NCBI RefSeq assembly: GCF_015752315.1
Contig: NZ_JADOVJ010000001.1
Span: 3,898,501 to 3,962,500, forward strand
Direction of reading: 5' to 3'
Source of the DNA: Nocardioides luteus
GTDB taxonomy: Bacteria > Actinomycetota > Actinomycetes > Propionibacteriales > Nocardioidaceae
DNA: 64,000 bases
Shown: positions 1 to 8,218 of the stretch, piece by piece
Layout: each line of letters begins with the position of its first letter
Numbering within the stretch: the first letter of the stretch is position 1
Position numbers and translations under genes: made by a program
Notes under the pieces: model-generated
Seen by the model: only the letters and a program-made list of their open reading frames with translations
Told to the model about the DNA's origin: nothing
Database searches by the model: none

Positions 1-510
1 GCTGATCAGCTCCAGCAGCACCTTCTTGATGTGCAGGGACTGCTGGGCCTGGATCTTGATGTCGGAGGCCGAACCGCCCATGCCCGAGGAGGGCTGGTGC
101 ATCATGATCCGCGCGTGGGGCAGCGCGTAGCGCTTGCCCTTCGCACCGGCGCAGAGCAGGAACTGGCCCATCGAGGCGGCCAGACCCATGCCGACGGTGG
201 CCACGTCGTTGGGGATGTAGTTCATCGTGTCGTAGATGGCCATACCGGCATCCACGGAGCCACCGGGCGAGTTGATGTGAAGGAAGATGTCGGCCTCGGG
301 GTCCTCCGCGGAGAGCAGCAGGAGCTGCGCGCAGATCGCGTTGGCGTTCTGGTCGCGGACCTCTGAGCCGAGGAAGACGATGCGCTCCCGCAGCAGTCGG
401 TTGTAGATGTTGTCGTCGAGAAGGCTCAGACCGCCGCCGTTGCCGCCCAGGCTCGGGGAGAGCCCTGGGGCACCGGCGTGAGCGTCAGCCGCGCTGGAGT
501 CGATGTTCAC
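1..510 (-). CDS. clpP: ATP-dependent Clp protease proteolytic subunit ClpP (3' end outside window)
   Basis: Serine peptidase subunit that forms the chamber of the cytoplasmic ClpXP/ClpCP protease. The visible 170 codons read through [13 protein letters not shown] core sequence, the nucleophile motif GLAASMGQ and the catalytic His in MMHQP; the C-terminus runs off the left edge. The GTG at 510 is chosen because a TAGTGT hexamer sits 7 bases upstream and no ribosome site is visible, so translation is probably leaderless. The first ~25 residues are a Ser/Gly-rich extension. Actinobacteria usually carry clpP1-clpP2-clpX in tandem, with tig nearby as here, so the next gene to the left is likely a second clpP (inference). 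Confidence 0.95.
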   Translation of the reverse strand, partial: MNIDSSAADAHAGAPGLSPSLGGNGGGLSLLDDNIYNRLLRERIVFLGSEVRDQNANAICAQLLLLSAEDPEADIFLHINSPGGSVDAGMAIYDTMNYIPNDVATVGMGLAASMGQFLLCAGAKGKRYALPHARIMMHQPSSGMGGSASDIKIQAQQSLHIKKVLLELIS

Positions 511-517
511 AGGATCG

Positions 518-523
518 ACACTA
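518..523 (-). promoter_or_regulatory. -10 hexamer TAGTGT for clpP
   Basis: TAGTGT lies 7 bases before the GTG of clpP, placing the transcription start at or next to the start codon (leaderless). Confidence 0.6.
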
Positions 524-593
524 GCCGCCACAGCCAGTTGTTCCACGGCTGGTGTGCCAATGTTCGCCGACGGCGTATTCGCTCGACCTGGGC

Positions 594-1628
594 TCAGGCC
601 AGCCAGCGCAGCAGGGCGTCGTGGACCGCCGGGTGGTTCGACAATGGCGTCTCCGCGGTCGAGAGCGTGAAGCGCTCCGCGGTCGGGAACAGGTCGCGCA
701 CCCGTCGCGACCGCAGCGGCGTCTTGTGCCGCCACCACAGCATCTCCCCGAAGAGACGCCCCACCCGGTTGGGCCGCGAGGTGGCGTTGTCGGTGACCAG
801 CAGATAGTCGACGTCCGGTCGCGGCGGCAGCATCGCCTCGTCGGCGCCGACGACGGCGATCCCCGCGAGGTGCTCGTCGATCTGCTTGCCGACGCCACCC
901 GAGATCGGGGCGGAGGTGACCGCGTAGGGGGTCGTGCCGAGGGCGATCAGCTCGGAGACGTACGTCGTCCACGGCCGGGCCCCGGAGGTGGCCACCCCGA
1001 GCGCGTTGCGGGCGATCAGCCCGCCGCCCGCGTAGCCGACCAGGACGATGCGCGGTGTGCCGGGGAGGGCGTCGACGCAACCCTGGATCCGGCTGCTGAG
1101 CGCCACCGCGGCGGGCACCGACGTGCTGCCGGCCGTGACGTGCATGTGCAGCGGCATCCAGCCGAGCAGCTCGGCGAGCCGCTCGGCGTACGTCGCGCCG
1201 GTGGACCGGGAGCCCTCGACCCAGACGCTCTCGTCCTTGCCCGCCGGCGGGACCAGGACGAGGACACGAGGATTCGTCCCGGTCTGCCGCTGAGCGGCCG
1301 CCCACTCCTGCGGGCTGACCATCCGGCCCTCGTGACGGACGGAGACGGCGGGCCCGGAGTCGGTGTTGACGACACCACGGACGATCGGCGCCGCCAGCGC
1401 GAAGGGCGCGGCGAAGGGGCGCCGGGCGAAGGCGGTGATGCGCCAGGCGAGCTTGGCCAGGCCGACGAGGCCGGCCACCTTGCCCTGGCCACGGTCGAGC
1501 TGCTCCGCGGCTTCGGGGTCCACCGGAACGTCCTCGACGTTGAGGACCACGGCTCGGACGGTCTCGGGACTGGAGGTCACCCTGGAAGCGTAGGGCTTCC
1601 ACACCGGCGATGCGTCCAGCTGTGCCAT
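594..1628 (-). CDS. alpha/beta-hydrolase fold protein lacking the nucleophile serine
   Basis: About 344 residues, resembling PGAP1/lipase-type alpha/beta hydrolases: strand RVLVLVPP, a central [15 protein letters not shown] nucleophile-elbow segment and a C-terminal ALLRWLA helix. At the elbow the usual G-H-S-x-G-G reads G-Y-A-G-G-G, with Ala at residue 200 where the nucleophile Ser should be, so ordinary serine hydrolysis looks impossible. No signal peptide is clear. The start is uncertain: ATG at 1628 is preferred, and an upstream ATG at 1673 in the same frame is the alternative. It lies 83 bases upstream of clpP on the same strand. The function is unknown; it may be a non-catalytic scaffold. 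Confidence 0.75.
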   Translation of the reverse strand: MAQLDASPVWKPYASRVTSSPETVRAVVLNVEDVPVDPEAAEQLDRGQGKVAGLVGLAKLAWRITAFARRPFAAPFALAAPIVRGVVNTDSGPAVSVRHEGRMVSPQEWAAAQRQTGTNPRVLVLVPPAGKDESVWVEGSRSTGATYAERLAELLGWMPLHMHVTAGSTSVPAAVALSSRIQGCVDALPGTPRIVLVGYAGGGLIARNALGVATSGARPWTTYVSELIALGTTPYAVTSAPISGGVGKQIDEHLAGIAVVGADEAMLPPRPDVDYLLVTDNATSRPNRVGRLFGEMLWWRHKTPLRSRRVRDLFPTAERFTLSTAETPLSNHPAVHDALLRWLA

Positions 1629-1789
1629 CCGAACGTCGTCCCTGTGTCTCAGATCACATGCCCGTACCCGCATCCCGTACGTTTGCGTTCACTCGCGCGT
1701 ATGGTGTCCGTGATGCTGTTGTTACTGGTGTTGCGTGACGATGGCGGTCTTCGCGGGTTACCGTCGGATGGGGAAGGGGGTGTCGGTAC

Positions 1790-2551
1790 GTGAGCGACGA
1801 GAACGAGTCACGCTGCCCGTCGTGCGCCGATCCGGTGCTGCCCGGGGCCATCTACTGCATCGCCTGCGGTGCCCCGCTCCTGGCTCCTCCGGAGCAGCAC
1901 CGTCCGCTCTTCGTGGACGAGATCGGCGACGAGACGGCCGTCCCCCGCAGCACGCGCATGTTCTTCTTCGGTGAGGATCCACCACCGGCTCCGACGCGAG
2001 GCAACGGTCGCACCGCGCCGATCCTGCTGACGATCGCCGTGCTGGTGATCGTCGCCGGCGTGCTCGGCTTCGTCTTCGGCAAGGACGGGCCGGGCGCGAC
2101 CCTGTCCGAGGCGGACCCGTCTCCCAGCCCGACCGGCACCACCCCGTCGACCGAGCCCTCCCTGGACCCGGACGCGCCTCCGGAGGACCAGCTGCTCCGC
2201 ATCTCCCGGCTCGACACCGAGGCCGCCAGCAAGCTCATCGGCACCTGGATCCCGCAGCTCGCGGCCGTCGGCGCCGGCGACGGCGACGGCGGCGACCCCG
2301 ACTGGCACAGGGCGCTGAGCCGCTACCAGGAGATCAAGGCCGACCACCCCGACGTGCTGCTCCTCGACACCGGCGAGTGGCCGAGCTCGTACGTGAAGCC
2401 GGGGATGTACGCCGTCGTCGTGCCCTATCCCAGCGACACCTCCGCGCCCGCGCTGGAGTGGTGTGTCGAGCAGGGGCTGTCGAGGACCGACTGTGCGGCC
2501 AAGCACCTGGAGGTCTCCGGCGATCCGACCGACAACTTCGACGCGCAGTAG
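1790..2551 (+). CDS. zinc-ribbon single-pass membrane protein of unknown function
   Basis: 253 residues. The N-terminus has a zinc-ribbon with C9-x2-C12 and C23-x2-C26 (CPSC...CIAC). A ~45-residue linker follows, then a transmembrane helix at about residues 76-97, and a Pro/Ser/Thr-rich stretch leading to an extracytoplasmic domain of ~140 residues with no recognised family. The layout suggests a cytoplasmic metal ribbon anchored to an outside domain. GTG at 1790 follows a purine-rich GGGAAGGGGG about 9 bases upstream. It is convergent with tig and shares a terminator hairpin with it. No function can be assigned from sequence alone. Confidence 0.8.
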   Translation: MSDENESRCPSCADPVLPGAIYCIACGAPLLAPPEQHRPLFVDEIGDETAVPRSTRMFFFGEDPPPAPTRGNGRTAPILLTIAVLVIVAGVLGFVFGKDGPGATLSEADPSPSPTGTTPSTEPSLDPDAPPEDQLLRISRLDTEAASKLIGTWIPQLAAVGAGDGDGGDPDWHRALSRYQEIKADHPDVLLLDTGEWPSSYVKPGMYAVVVPYPSDTSAPALEWCVEQGLSRTDCAAKHLEVSGDPTDNFDAQ

Positions 2552-2564
2552 CACAACAACGAAA

Positions 2565-2593
2565 CCGCCCCTGCCCGGTTCGGGCAGGGGCGG
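2565..2593. terminator. bidirectional hairpin terminator between the zinc-ribbon gene and tig
   Basis: Perfect 12-bp stem (2565-2576 with 2582-2593) and a 5-base loop, placed between two convergent genes. No U-tract follows, as is common in high-GC actinobacteria. Confidence 0.8.
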
Positions 2594-2610
2594 CGTACGT
2601 ATGGGCCTGA

Positions 2611-4005
2611 TCAGGCGTCGGCCTTCTCGGTCTCCTCGGAGACCTCGTCGGTCGCCTCGGCCTCGGGCTCGTCCTCGCCGATGGTGCCGTCGGGACGGAG
2701 GTTCTTCAGCTCGACGTGGTTGCCGGACTCGTCGGTGACCTTGGCGGCCTCGACCAGCTGGGCCAGCGCCTTGCCGCGCAGGATCTCCTGGACCAGCTCG
2801 GGCACGTGGTTGTGCTCGAGCATGTGGTTGACGAACTCCTGCGGGTCCTGGCCGGACTGCTGCGCACGGCGCATCATGTGCTCGGTCAGCTCCTGCTGCT
2901 CGACCCCGATCTCCTTCTCCTTGGCGATCTGGTCGAGGATCAGCTGAGCGGCGACGGCGTCACGGACGCGGCGCTCGAGGTCGGCCTCGAACTCCTCGAT
3001 CGTCTGGCCCTCGTCCTCGAGGTACTTGTCGAAGGTCAGGCCGGCGAAGCCGAGCTGCTGCTCGATGCCCTGGCGGCGGGCGTTGAGCTCCTCGGTCACG
3101 ATGGTCTCGGGCAGCGGCACCTCGACCTTCTCCAGGAGCGCCTCCAGCACGGCGTCACGGGCGGCAGCGGCCTGCTCGAGGCGCTTGCCGTTGCCGAGGC
3201 GGCCGCGGACGTCCTCCTCGAGCTCCTTGACGGTGTCGAACTCGCTGGCGAGCTGGGCGAAGTCGTCGTCGTACGCCGGGAGCTCCTGCTCCTGCACCTG
3301 GTTGACGGTGACGTTGACGTCGACCTCCTGGCCGATCAGCTCACCGCCGACGAGGGTGCTCTTGAAGTCCTTGGACTCGCCGGCCGAGAGGCCGGTGATG
3401 GCCTCGTCGAGGCCGTCCAGCATGCCGCCCTTGCCGACCTGGTAGCTCATCCCGACGGCCTCGGCGCCGTCGACGTCCTCGCCGTCCTTGGTGGCCTTCA
3501 GGTCGATGACCACGAAGTCACCGTCGGCGGCGGGGCGCTCGACGTCCTTGAGGGTGCCGAAGCGCTCGCGCATCGCCTGGATCTGCTCCTCGACGTCAGC
3601 GTCGGTGAGCTCGATGTCCTCGACCTTGGCCTCGATGCCCTCGTAGTCGGGCAGCGTGATCTCGGGCTTGACGTCGACCTCGGCGGTGAACTCCAGCGCC
3701 TCGTTGTCCTCGAGCTTGGTGACCTCGATCTCGGGCTGCGCGAGCGGCTCGAGCGAGTTCTCCTGGAGGGCGTCGAAGTACTTCTGCGGGAGGACGTTGT
3801 TGACCGCCTCGGAGAGCACCGCACCGCGGCCGACCTGCTTGTCGATCACCTGGGGCGGGACCTTGCCACGGCGGAAGCCGGGGACGTTGATCTGCTGGGC
3901 GATCTGCTTGTACGCCGCGTCGAGGCTCGGCTTGAGCTCCTCGAAGGGCACCTCGACGGTCAGCTTGGCCCGGGTCGGGCTCAACGTCTCGACGGCGCTC
4001 TTCAC
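2611..4005 (-). CDS. tig: trigger factor, ribosome-associated chaperone
   Basis: 464 residues, the usual length. Binds the ribosome exit tunnel and shields nascent chains. The N-terminal ribosome-binding domain carries GFRRGK at residues 43-48. An FKBP-type peptidyl-prolyl isomerase domain follows at about 155-245 (GDFVVIDLKATKDG ... LVGGELIG). The C-terminal helical arms end in an acidic tail rich in Glu and Asp, typical of actinobacteria. The GTG start at 4005 has AGGAG about 8 bases upstream. Two tRNA genes lie directly upstream on the same strand, and clpP follows about 2 kb downstream, consistent with the common tig-clpP-clpX neighbourhood. Confidence 0.97.
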   Translation of the reverse strand: MKSAVETLSPTRAKLTVEVPFEELKPSLDAAYKQIAQQINVPGFRRGKVPPQVIDKQVGRGAVLSEAVNNVLPQKYFDALQENSLEPLAQPEIEVTKLEDNEALEFTAEVDVKPEITLPDYEGIEAKVEDIELTDADVEEQIQAMRERFGTLKDVERPAADGDFVVIDLKATKDGEDVDGAEAVGMSYQVGKGGMLDGLDEAITGLSAGESKDFKSTLVGGELIGQEVDVNVTVNQVQEQELPAYDDDFAQLASEFDTVKELEEDVRGRLGNGKRLEQAAAARDAVLEALLEKVEVPLPETIVTEELNARRQGIEQQLGFAGLTFDKYLEDEGQTIEEFEADLERRVRDAVAAQLILDQIAKEKEIGVEQQELTEHMMRRAQQSGQDPQEFVNHMLEHNHVPELVQEILRGKALAQLVEAAKVTDESGNHVELKNLRPDGTIGEDEPEAEATDEVSEETEKADA

Positions 4006-4077
4006 AGGGTGTCTCCTGTCGTTTGTTTCTGAGAATGATGTCGCGTGCAGGGGCTGTATGGATTTTCAGGCGAGATG

Positions 4078-4150
4078 TCGGGGCGACAGGACTCGAACCT
4101 GCGGTCTCCTGCTCCCAAAGCAGGCGCGCTAGCCACTACGCTACGCCCCG
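4078..4150 (-). tRNA. tRNA-Pro (anticodon TGG)
   Basis: 73 bases without encoded CCA. The acceptor stem CGGGGCG/CGCCCCG, the anticodon loop TTTGGGA giving TGG, and the T-loop TTCGAGT are all readable on the minus strand, with a single G-U pair closing the T stem. Confidence 0.95.
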
Positions 4151-4188
4151 TCAAGGGCCCCTCCCCAATCAGCGGGAATGGCACTTGG

Positions 4189-4259
4189 AGCGGATGACGG
4201 GAATCGAACCCGCGTAATCAGTTTGGAAGACTGAGGCTCTACCATTGAGCTACATCCGC
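4189..4259 (-). tRNA. tRNA-Gly (anticodon TCC)
   Basis: 71 bases without encoded CCA. The acceptor stem GCGGATG/CATCCGC, the anticodon loop CTTCCAA giving TCC, and the T-loop TTCGATT are visible. It lies 38 bases upstream of tRNA-Pro on the same strand, so the two are probably cotranscribed. Confidence 0.95.
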
Positions 4260-4352
4260 GCACGCGAGAGCCAGCGCCCTCGTGCGACCCGCGAAATCCT
4301 GCCATAGATCTGGCTCACACCTGTAACCGGCTCCCCTACTGGCCGGTTTCCG

Positions 4353-5429
4353 TCACCGTCTACCGACCGCGACGAGGGCTCGATCGTCCGAGCTGGCGCT
4401 CAGTCCCTCGAGCAGACGGCGCGCTCCCCCACCACGTCCGGTGACGGCGAGATGGTCGGCGGTGGCGACCAGGTTGCCGATGCCGTGCTCGAGGTCGACG
4501 CCCCGCGCCTCCACGACACCGTCGGTGTAGAGCATCACCATGTCGCCCACCCCGAGCACGCCCTCGCAGGCGTCGAAGTCGACGTCGTCGATGAGGCCGA
4601 GCACGGGACCGTTGCTCTCGGCCTCCTCCCAGCGGCCGGTCGAGGCGCGGCGTACGAGGGCGGGCGGGTGGCCCGCGGTGCGGATCTCGTAGGCGCCGTT
4701 GCCGAGGTCGATCGAGAGGTAGACCGCGGTGGCGAAGCCCTCCTGCCAGTCCTGGCGGAGCAGGTAGCGGTTGGCGGCGGGGAGGAACTCGCTCGGTGGC
4801 AGCGCACCGAGCAGGCCGCCGAACGCTCCGGAGAGCTGGAGCGCCCGGGTGCCGGCACGCACGCCCTTGCCGGAGACGTCGACGACGACCACCTCGAGCC
4901 GGTTGTCCACGCGCACGGCCACGACGAGGTCGCCGGCGAACTTGGTGCCGCCGGCCGGAAGGACCGCTGAGTCGGCGAGCCAGCCGGGAGGCATCGGCGG
5001 GATCGCCCCCTGATCGAGCCGGGTCGTCAGGTCGAGCAGCATGCGCTCGTTGCTCAGCCCGCCCACACCGAGATCGCTGCGCTTCATCGCGACGTACAGC
5101 ACGATGAAGCCGAGCAGGAAGTGCACGACGATGGCGGCGGCATCGCGGTCGGACAGCGTCAGCCGGCTGGCGGCGACCACGATCATCACCATCACGAAGA
5201 CCACGAACCAGCCCAGCGTACGCGGCCCCAGCAGCACCGCACCGAGCAGCAACGGCACCGTGAGGACGGCCACCGGGACCACCTGCAGCCAGCCGGTCTG
5301 GGCGGCCGCGAGGATCGTCAGGACGATGGTGAGCAGCCCGAGCCACAGCACCGTCCGCAGCTCCGGGTCACGGAACCTGCGGCGGAACGCGTTGCTCCGC
5401 AAGCGGTCTGCGAAGGCATGGCTCGACAT
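4353..5429 (-). CDS. membrane-bound SpoIIE/PP2C-type serine phosphatase
   Basis: 358 residues. The N-terminal third contains four or so transmembrane helices (for example LGLLTIVLTILAAA and WFVVFVMVMIVVAA). The C-terminal ~215 residues are a SpoIIE-type PP2C domain with VVVVDVSGKGVRAGTRAL, EIRTAGHPPALV and DMVMLYTDGVVEARG, which supply the metal-binding Asp residues. Such proteins usually dephosphorylate anti-anti-sigma factors in partner-switching pathways, but no sigma, anti-sigma or antagonist gene is nearby, so its target is unknown. ATG at 5429 follows TAGAGT by 6 bases, indicating a leaderless transcript. Confidence 0.9.
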   Translation of the reverse strand: MSSHAFADRLRSNAFRRRFRDPELRTVLWLGLLTIVLTILAAAQTGWLQVVPVAVLTVPLLLGAVLLGPRTLGWFVVFVMVMIVVAASRLTLSDRDAAAIVVHFLLGFIVLYVAMKRSDLGVGGLSNERMLLDLTTRLDQGAIPPMPPGWLADSAVLPAGGTKFAGDLVVAVRVDNRLEVVVVDVSGKGVRAGTRALQLSGAFGGLLGALPPSEFLPAANRYLLRQDWQEGFATAVYLSIDLGNGAYEIRTAGHPPALVRRASTGRWEEAESNGPVLGLIDDVDFDACEGVLGVGDMVMLYTDGVVEARGVDLEHGIGNLVATADHLAVTGRGGGARRLLEGLSASSDDRALVAVGRR

Positions 5430-5435
5430 GGCCTC

Positions 5436-5441
5436 ACTCTA
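5436..5441 (-). promoter_or_regulatory. -10 hexamer TAGAGT for the SpoIIE-type phosphatase gene
   Basis: TAGAGT with a 6-base spacer to the ATG at 5429, the leaderless arrangement. Confidence 0.6.
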
Positions 5442-5495
5442 GGTCTCGAGGTGGGGGCTGCGTGGTCGTTCTCGCAGGCCGGAGACTAGTGCGGG

Positions 5496-6356
5496 CTACT
5501 TCTTTACGGTCGTCCGGGGCCGGTGGGCGCGCTGGCACTTCGGGCACCAGAACAGGTTGCGCTGCTGCAGCTCGGTGGTGCGTACGCTCGTGCCGCACAC
5601 CAGGCACGGCTGGCCGTTGCGGCGGTAGACGTAGACCTCGCCGCCGTGGTCGTCCTTGCGCGGCGGTCGGCCCATCGCCTCGGGCGTGTGCTCGTCGCGG
5701 ACGGTGTCGATCCGGTTCTTCTCGACGCCGTCCTTCATGAGCTCGACCAGGTCGTCCCAGATCGCGTCCCACTGCTGCCTGCGCAGGGTGTTGCCCGGGC
5801 GCATGGGGTCGATCCGGTGCCGGAAGAGCACCTCGGCCCGGTAGACGTTCCCCACCCCGGCCAGGACGGACTGGTCCATCAGCAGCGCCCCGATGGTGGT
5901 CCGGCTTCGGCTGATCCGCAGCCACGCCCGGCCCGGGTCCGCGTCGTCGCGCAGCGGGTCCGGCCCGAGCTTCGCGACCACCGCGTCCCGCTGCGCCGCG
6001 GTGACCAGGTTGCAGGTGGTGGCGCCGCGCAGGTCGGCGTAGGTTCCGCCCTCGCCGGTCGAGCTCGTCGAGACCACCCTCAGGCGGACCTGGCCGACCG
6101 GGAGCGGTGGCTCGCCCGTGTAGGGCTTCAGGTCGAGCTTGCCGTAGAGGCCGAGGTGGATGTGGACGTACTGCTCCCCCGGGAACTCCACGAACAGCTG
6201 CTTGCCCCACGCCTCGGCGCCGGCGACGACCTGGCCGTCGAGGAGGGCGGCGGAGTCGGCGAACCGGCCCTGCGGGCTGCTGACCCGGACCTGCTCGCCG
6301 GCGAAGGCATCGCTCAGATCGAGCGCGAGACGGTGGAGGGTGTGCCCTTCGGGCAT
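5496..6356 (-). CDS. Fpg/Nei family DNA glycosylase, Nei2-like
   Basis: 286 residues. A base-excision repair glycosylase/AP lyase for oxidised bases. The N-terminus MPEGHTLHR supplies Pro2, the Schiff-base nucleophile, and Glu3; the Nei-type H-T-L signature separates it from Fpg (MPELPEVE). The helix-two-turn-helix region reads LLMDQSVLAGVGNVYRAEVLF. A C-terminal zinc finger has C-x2-C-x16-C-x2-C (CLVC ... CPKC). It lies 7 bases downstream of rpiB on the same strand, so it is very likely in one operon with it. Confidence 0.93.
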   Translation of the reverse strand: MPEGHTLHRLALDLSDAFAGEQVRVSSPQGRFADSAALLDGQVVAGAEAWGKQLFVEFPGEQYVHIHLGLYGKLDLKPYTGEPPLPVGQVRLRVVSTSSTGEGGTYADLRGATTCNLVTAAQRDAVVAKLGPDPLRDDADPGRAWLRISRSRTTIGALLMDQSVLAGVGNVYRAEVLFRHRIDPMRPGNTLRRQQWDAIWDDLVELMKDGVEKNRIDTVRDEHTPEAMGRPPRKDDHGGEVYVYRRNGQPCLVCGTSVRTTELQQRNLFWCPKCQRAHRPRTTVKK

Positions 6357-6363
6357 CCCCGGA

Positions 6364-6882
6364 TCAGTCCTGGTCCTCGGCCGGCCCCAGGCCCTTGGCC
6401 GAGTCCGGGAGCGGCGGCCGCACGCCGTCGGCGTCGTAGGCGTGGAGCTGGTCGATGCGGCGTACGTGCCGCTCGTCCCCGCTGAACGGCTCGGCCAGGA
6501 AGATCTCGACGAACGTCGTCATGTCCTCGAGGCTGTGCATCCGGCCACCGACCGCGACGACCTGGGCGTTGTTGTGGTCGCGGGCGAGCTTGGCGGTCTC
6601 CTCGCTCCACGCGAGCGCACACCGGATCCCGGTCACCTTGTTGGCCGCCATCTGCTCGCCGTTGCCGGATCCACCGATCACGACGCCGAGGCTGTCGAGC
6701 CCCTGGTCGCGGTCACGGGCCACACCCTCGGCCGCCCGGATGCAGAAGACCGGGTAGTCGTCGAGTGCGTCGTAGACGAACGGGCCGTGGTCGACAGGCT
6801 CGTAGCCGAGCTCCGTCAGACGGTTGATCAGATGGGACTTCAGTTCGAGACCGGCGTGGTCACAGCCGATGTGGACGCGCAT
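6364..6882 (-). CDS. rpiB: ribose-5-phosphate isomerase B
   Basis: 172 residues. Interconverts ribose-5-phosphate and ribulose-5-phosphate in the pentose phosphate pathway. The N-terminus MRVHIGCDHAGLELK and the segments VVIGGSGNGEQMAANKVTGIRCALAWS and DHNNAQVVAVGGR are diagnostic of the RpiB/LacAB family; an actinobacterial Glu (GNGEQ) replaces the Cys of E. coli RpiB as catalytic base. The ATG at 6882 follows GAGAGGATGG. First gene of a two-gene unit with the Nei2-like glycosylase. Confidence 0.95.
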   Translation of the reverse strand: MRVHIGCDHAGLELKSHLINRLTELGYEPVDHGPFVYDALDDYPVFCIRAAEGVARDRDQGLDSLGVVIGGSGNGEQMAANKVTGIRCALAWSEETAKLARDHNNAQVVAVGGRMHSLEDMTTFVEIFLAEPFSGDERHVRRIDQLHAYDADGVRPPLPDSAKGLGPAEDQD

Positions 6883-6970
6883 GCCACCATCCTCTCTCAC
6901 GGGCGGCCCATCTTCGGATTCGGTGGGGCGAGCAGCCGAAAAGCACTCCCGGCCACGAGCCGCACACCGA

Positions 6971-6976
6971 TAGATT
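6971..6976 (+). promoter_or_regulatory. -10 hexamer TAGATT for the IMPase-like gene
   Basis: TAGATT lies 8 bases before the GTG at 6985, consistent with a leaderless or near-leaderless start. Confidence 0.55.
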
Positions 6977-6984
6977 CCCCCACC

Positions 6985-8208
6985 GTGACCCAGTGGAAGA
7001 CGATGGACGAGATCCTCGCGGCACGAACCCGGTTCGAGACGGCCATCGACGGCTGGACTCCCCCACAGGCCCACGGCGTGGGCCTCCGGCCATCGACGGC
7101 GACCACCCACGAGCCCGAGCACTTCCCCCTGGTCAACGCCTACGGCCACCGCTTCCCGGCGGTGGTGATCGCAACGGTCGTCGGACACACGAGCGGCACC
7201 GCGGCGTATAGGATGACCCGAGAGCAGCTCGAGCGGGCCATCGAGCTGATCTCCCCGGCGGAGGCGTACGTCGACTACGACCACCCCAACCTGTGGAGCT
7301 GGCGCGACCGGATCCTGCCCGCGCTGACCGAGGATCCCGAGGCCGAGGTGGTGGCGGTCTTCATCGGCGACGAACCGGAGGAGTCCCCGGATCCGGCGAT
7401 CGACGCCTTCCGACGAGCATTTCCGGACGAGGCGGTCGCGATCGCCGCGGCGACGGCGGGGGCGGCGGTCGTCCGGGAGATGTACGGCACCGACCTGAGC
7501 CACTTCGACAAGTCGCCGACCGACTTCGCCACCGAGGCGGACATTGCCTCGGAGAAGGCGATCCGGGAGACGATCGCGACCTACCGGCCCGAGGACGCCT
7601 TCGAGGGCGAGGAGACCGGTCGCACCGGCGACAGCGAGCGGAGGTGGCTGGTGGACCCGCTCTGCGGGACCCTCAACTACGCCGCCCAGACCCCGCTGGC
7701 CGCGGTGAACGTCGCGCTGGTGACCCCCGACGGCGTCACGGCGGCGGTCTCGGCCGACCCGATCAGCGAGGAGATCTTCTGGACCGACGGGGTCTCGGCC
7801 CGGATCCGTAAGGGCGGCGGCGACACCGTCCTCGCCCCGACACCGCGCACCAGGCTGGTCGACGTCCAGTGCGACGGTCCGCTCGACCGGCCGTTCGTCG
7901 GCGGACAGCTCGTCGCCGACCCACGCCTGCGCGCCGAGTTCGGGCCGCGGGTGATGTCCTCGACGCTCGCGGTCGCCTGGGTCGCGGCCGGCCGGCGGGC
8001 GGCGTACGTCACCGACGGCCACCTCGAGGGCAGCGTCCACTTCACCGCGGGCATCGCGCTGTGCCAGGCCGCGGGATGCGTCGTCACCGACCTCAACGGC
8101 GACCCGATCCACACCGGCCGCGGGATGATCGCGGCAGCCGACGCCGACACCCACCGGAAGCTGCTCGGCCTGGTCCGCCGACATCTGGACCCGGCGGACC
8201 GGCCCTGA
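6985..8208 (+). CDS. inositol-monophosphatase-like protein with extra N-terminal domain and altered metal ligands
   Basis: 407 residues. The first ~150 form an unrecognised domain. Residues ~155-400 resemble the FIG/IMPase family, with DFATEADIASEKAIR near 179, EGEETG and WLVDPLCGTLNYA. The canonical metal-binding motif DPxDGT reads D-P-L-C-G-T, with Cys227 in place of the second Asp. The late W-D-x-A-A-G motif reads V-H-F-T-A-G near 352, losing that Asp as well. Activity on sugar or inositol phosphates is therefore doubtful; it may be a divergent or non-catalytic lineage. GTG at 6985 is picked from the upstream TAGATT. It is divergent from rpiB. Confidence 0.85.
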   Translation: MTQWKTMDEILAARTRFETAIDGWTPPQAHGVGLRPSTATTHEPEHFPLVNAYGHRFPAVVIATVVGHTSGTAAYRMTREQLERAIELISPAEAYVDYDHPNLWSWRDRILPALTEDPEAEVVAVFIGDEPEESPDPAIDAFRRAFPDEAVAIAAATAGAAVVREMYGTDLSHFDKSPTDFATEADIASEKAIRETIATYRPEDAFEGEETGRTGDSERRWLVDPLCGTLNYAAQTPLAAVNVALVTPDGVTAAVSADPISEEIFWTDGVSARIRKGGGDTVLAPTPRTRLVDVQCDGPLDRPFVGGQLVADPRLRAEFGPRVMSSTLAVAWVAAGRRAAYVTDGHLEGSVHFTAGIALCQAAGCVVTDLNGDPIHTGRGMIAAADADTHRKLLGLVRRHLDPADRP

Positions 8209-8218
8209 GCCGACGAGA

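Noticed and set aside
2716-4032. A 438-codon plus-strand open frame opposite tig
   Set aside because: It is the complement of the trigger factor gene in high-GC DNA; the Leu/Val/Asp-Gly repetitive product has no domain, while the minus strand encodes an unmistakable Tig.
6883-8184. Minus-strand open frame opposite the IMPase-like gene, joined to rpiB
   Set aside because: Only the last 172 residues (RpiB, from ATG 6882) are real; the rest is antisense to a gene with clear IMPase motifs.
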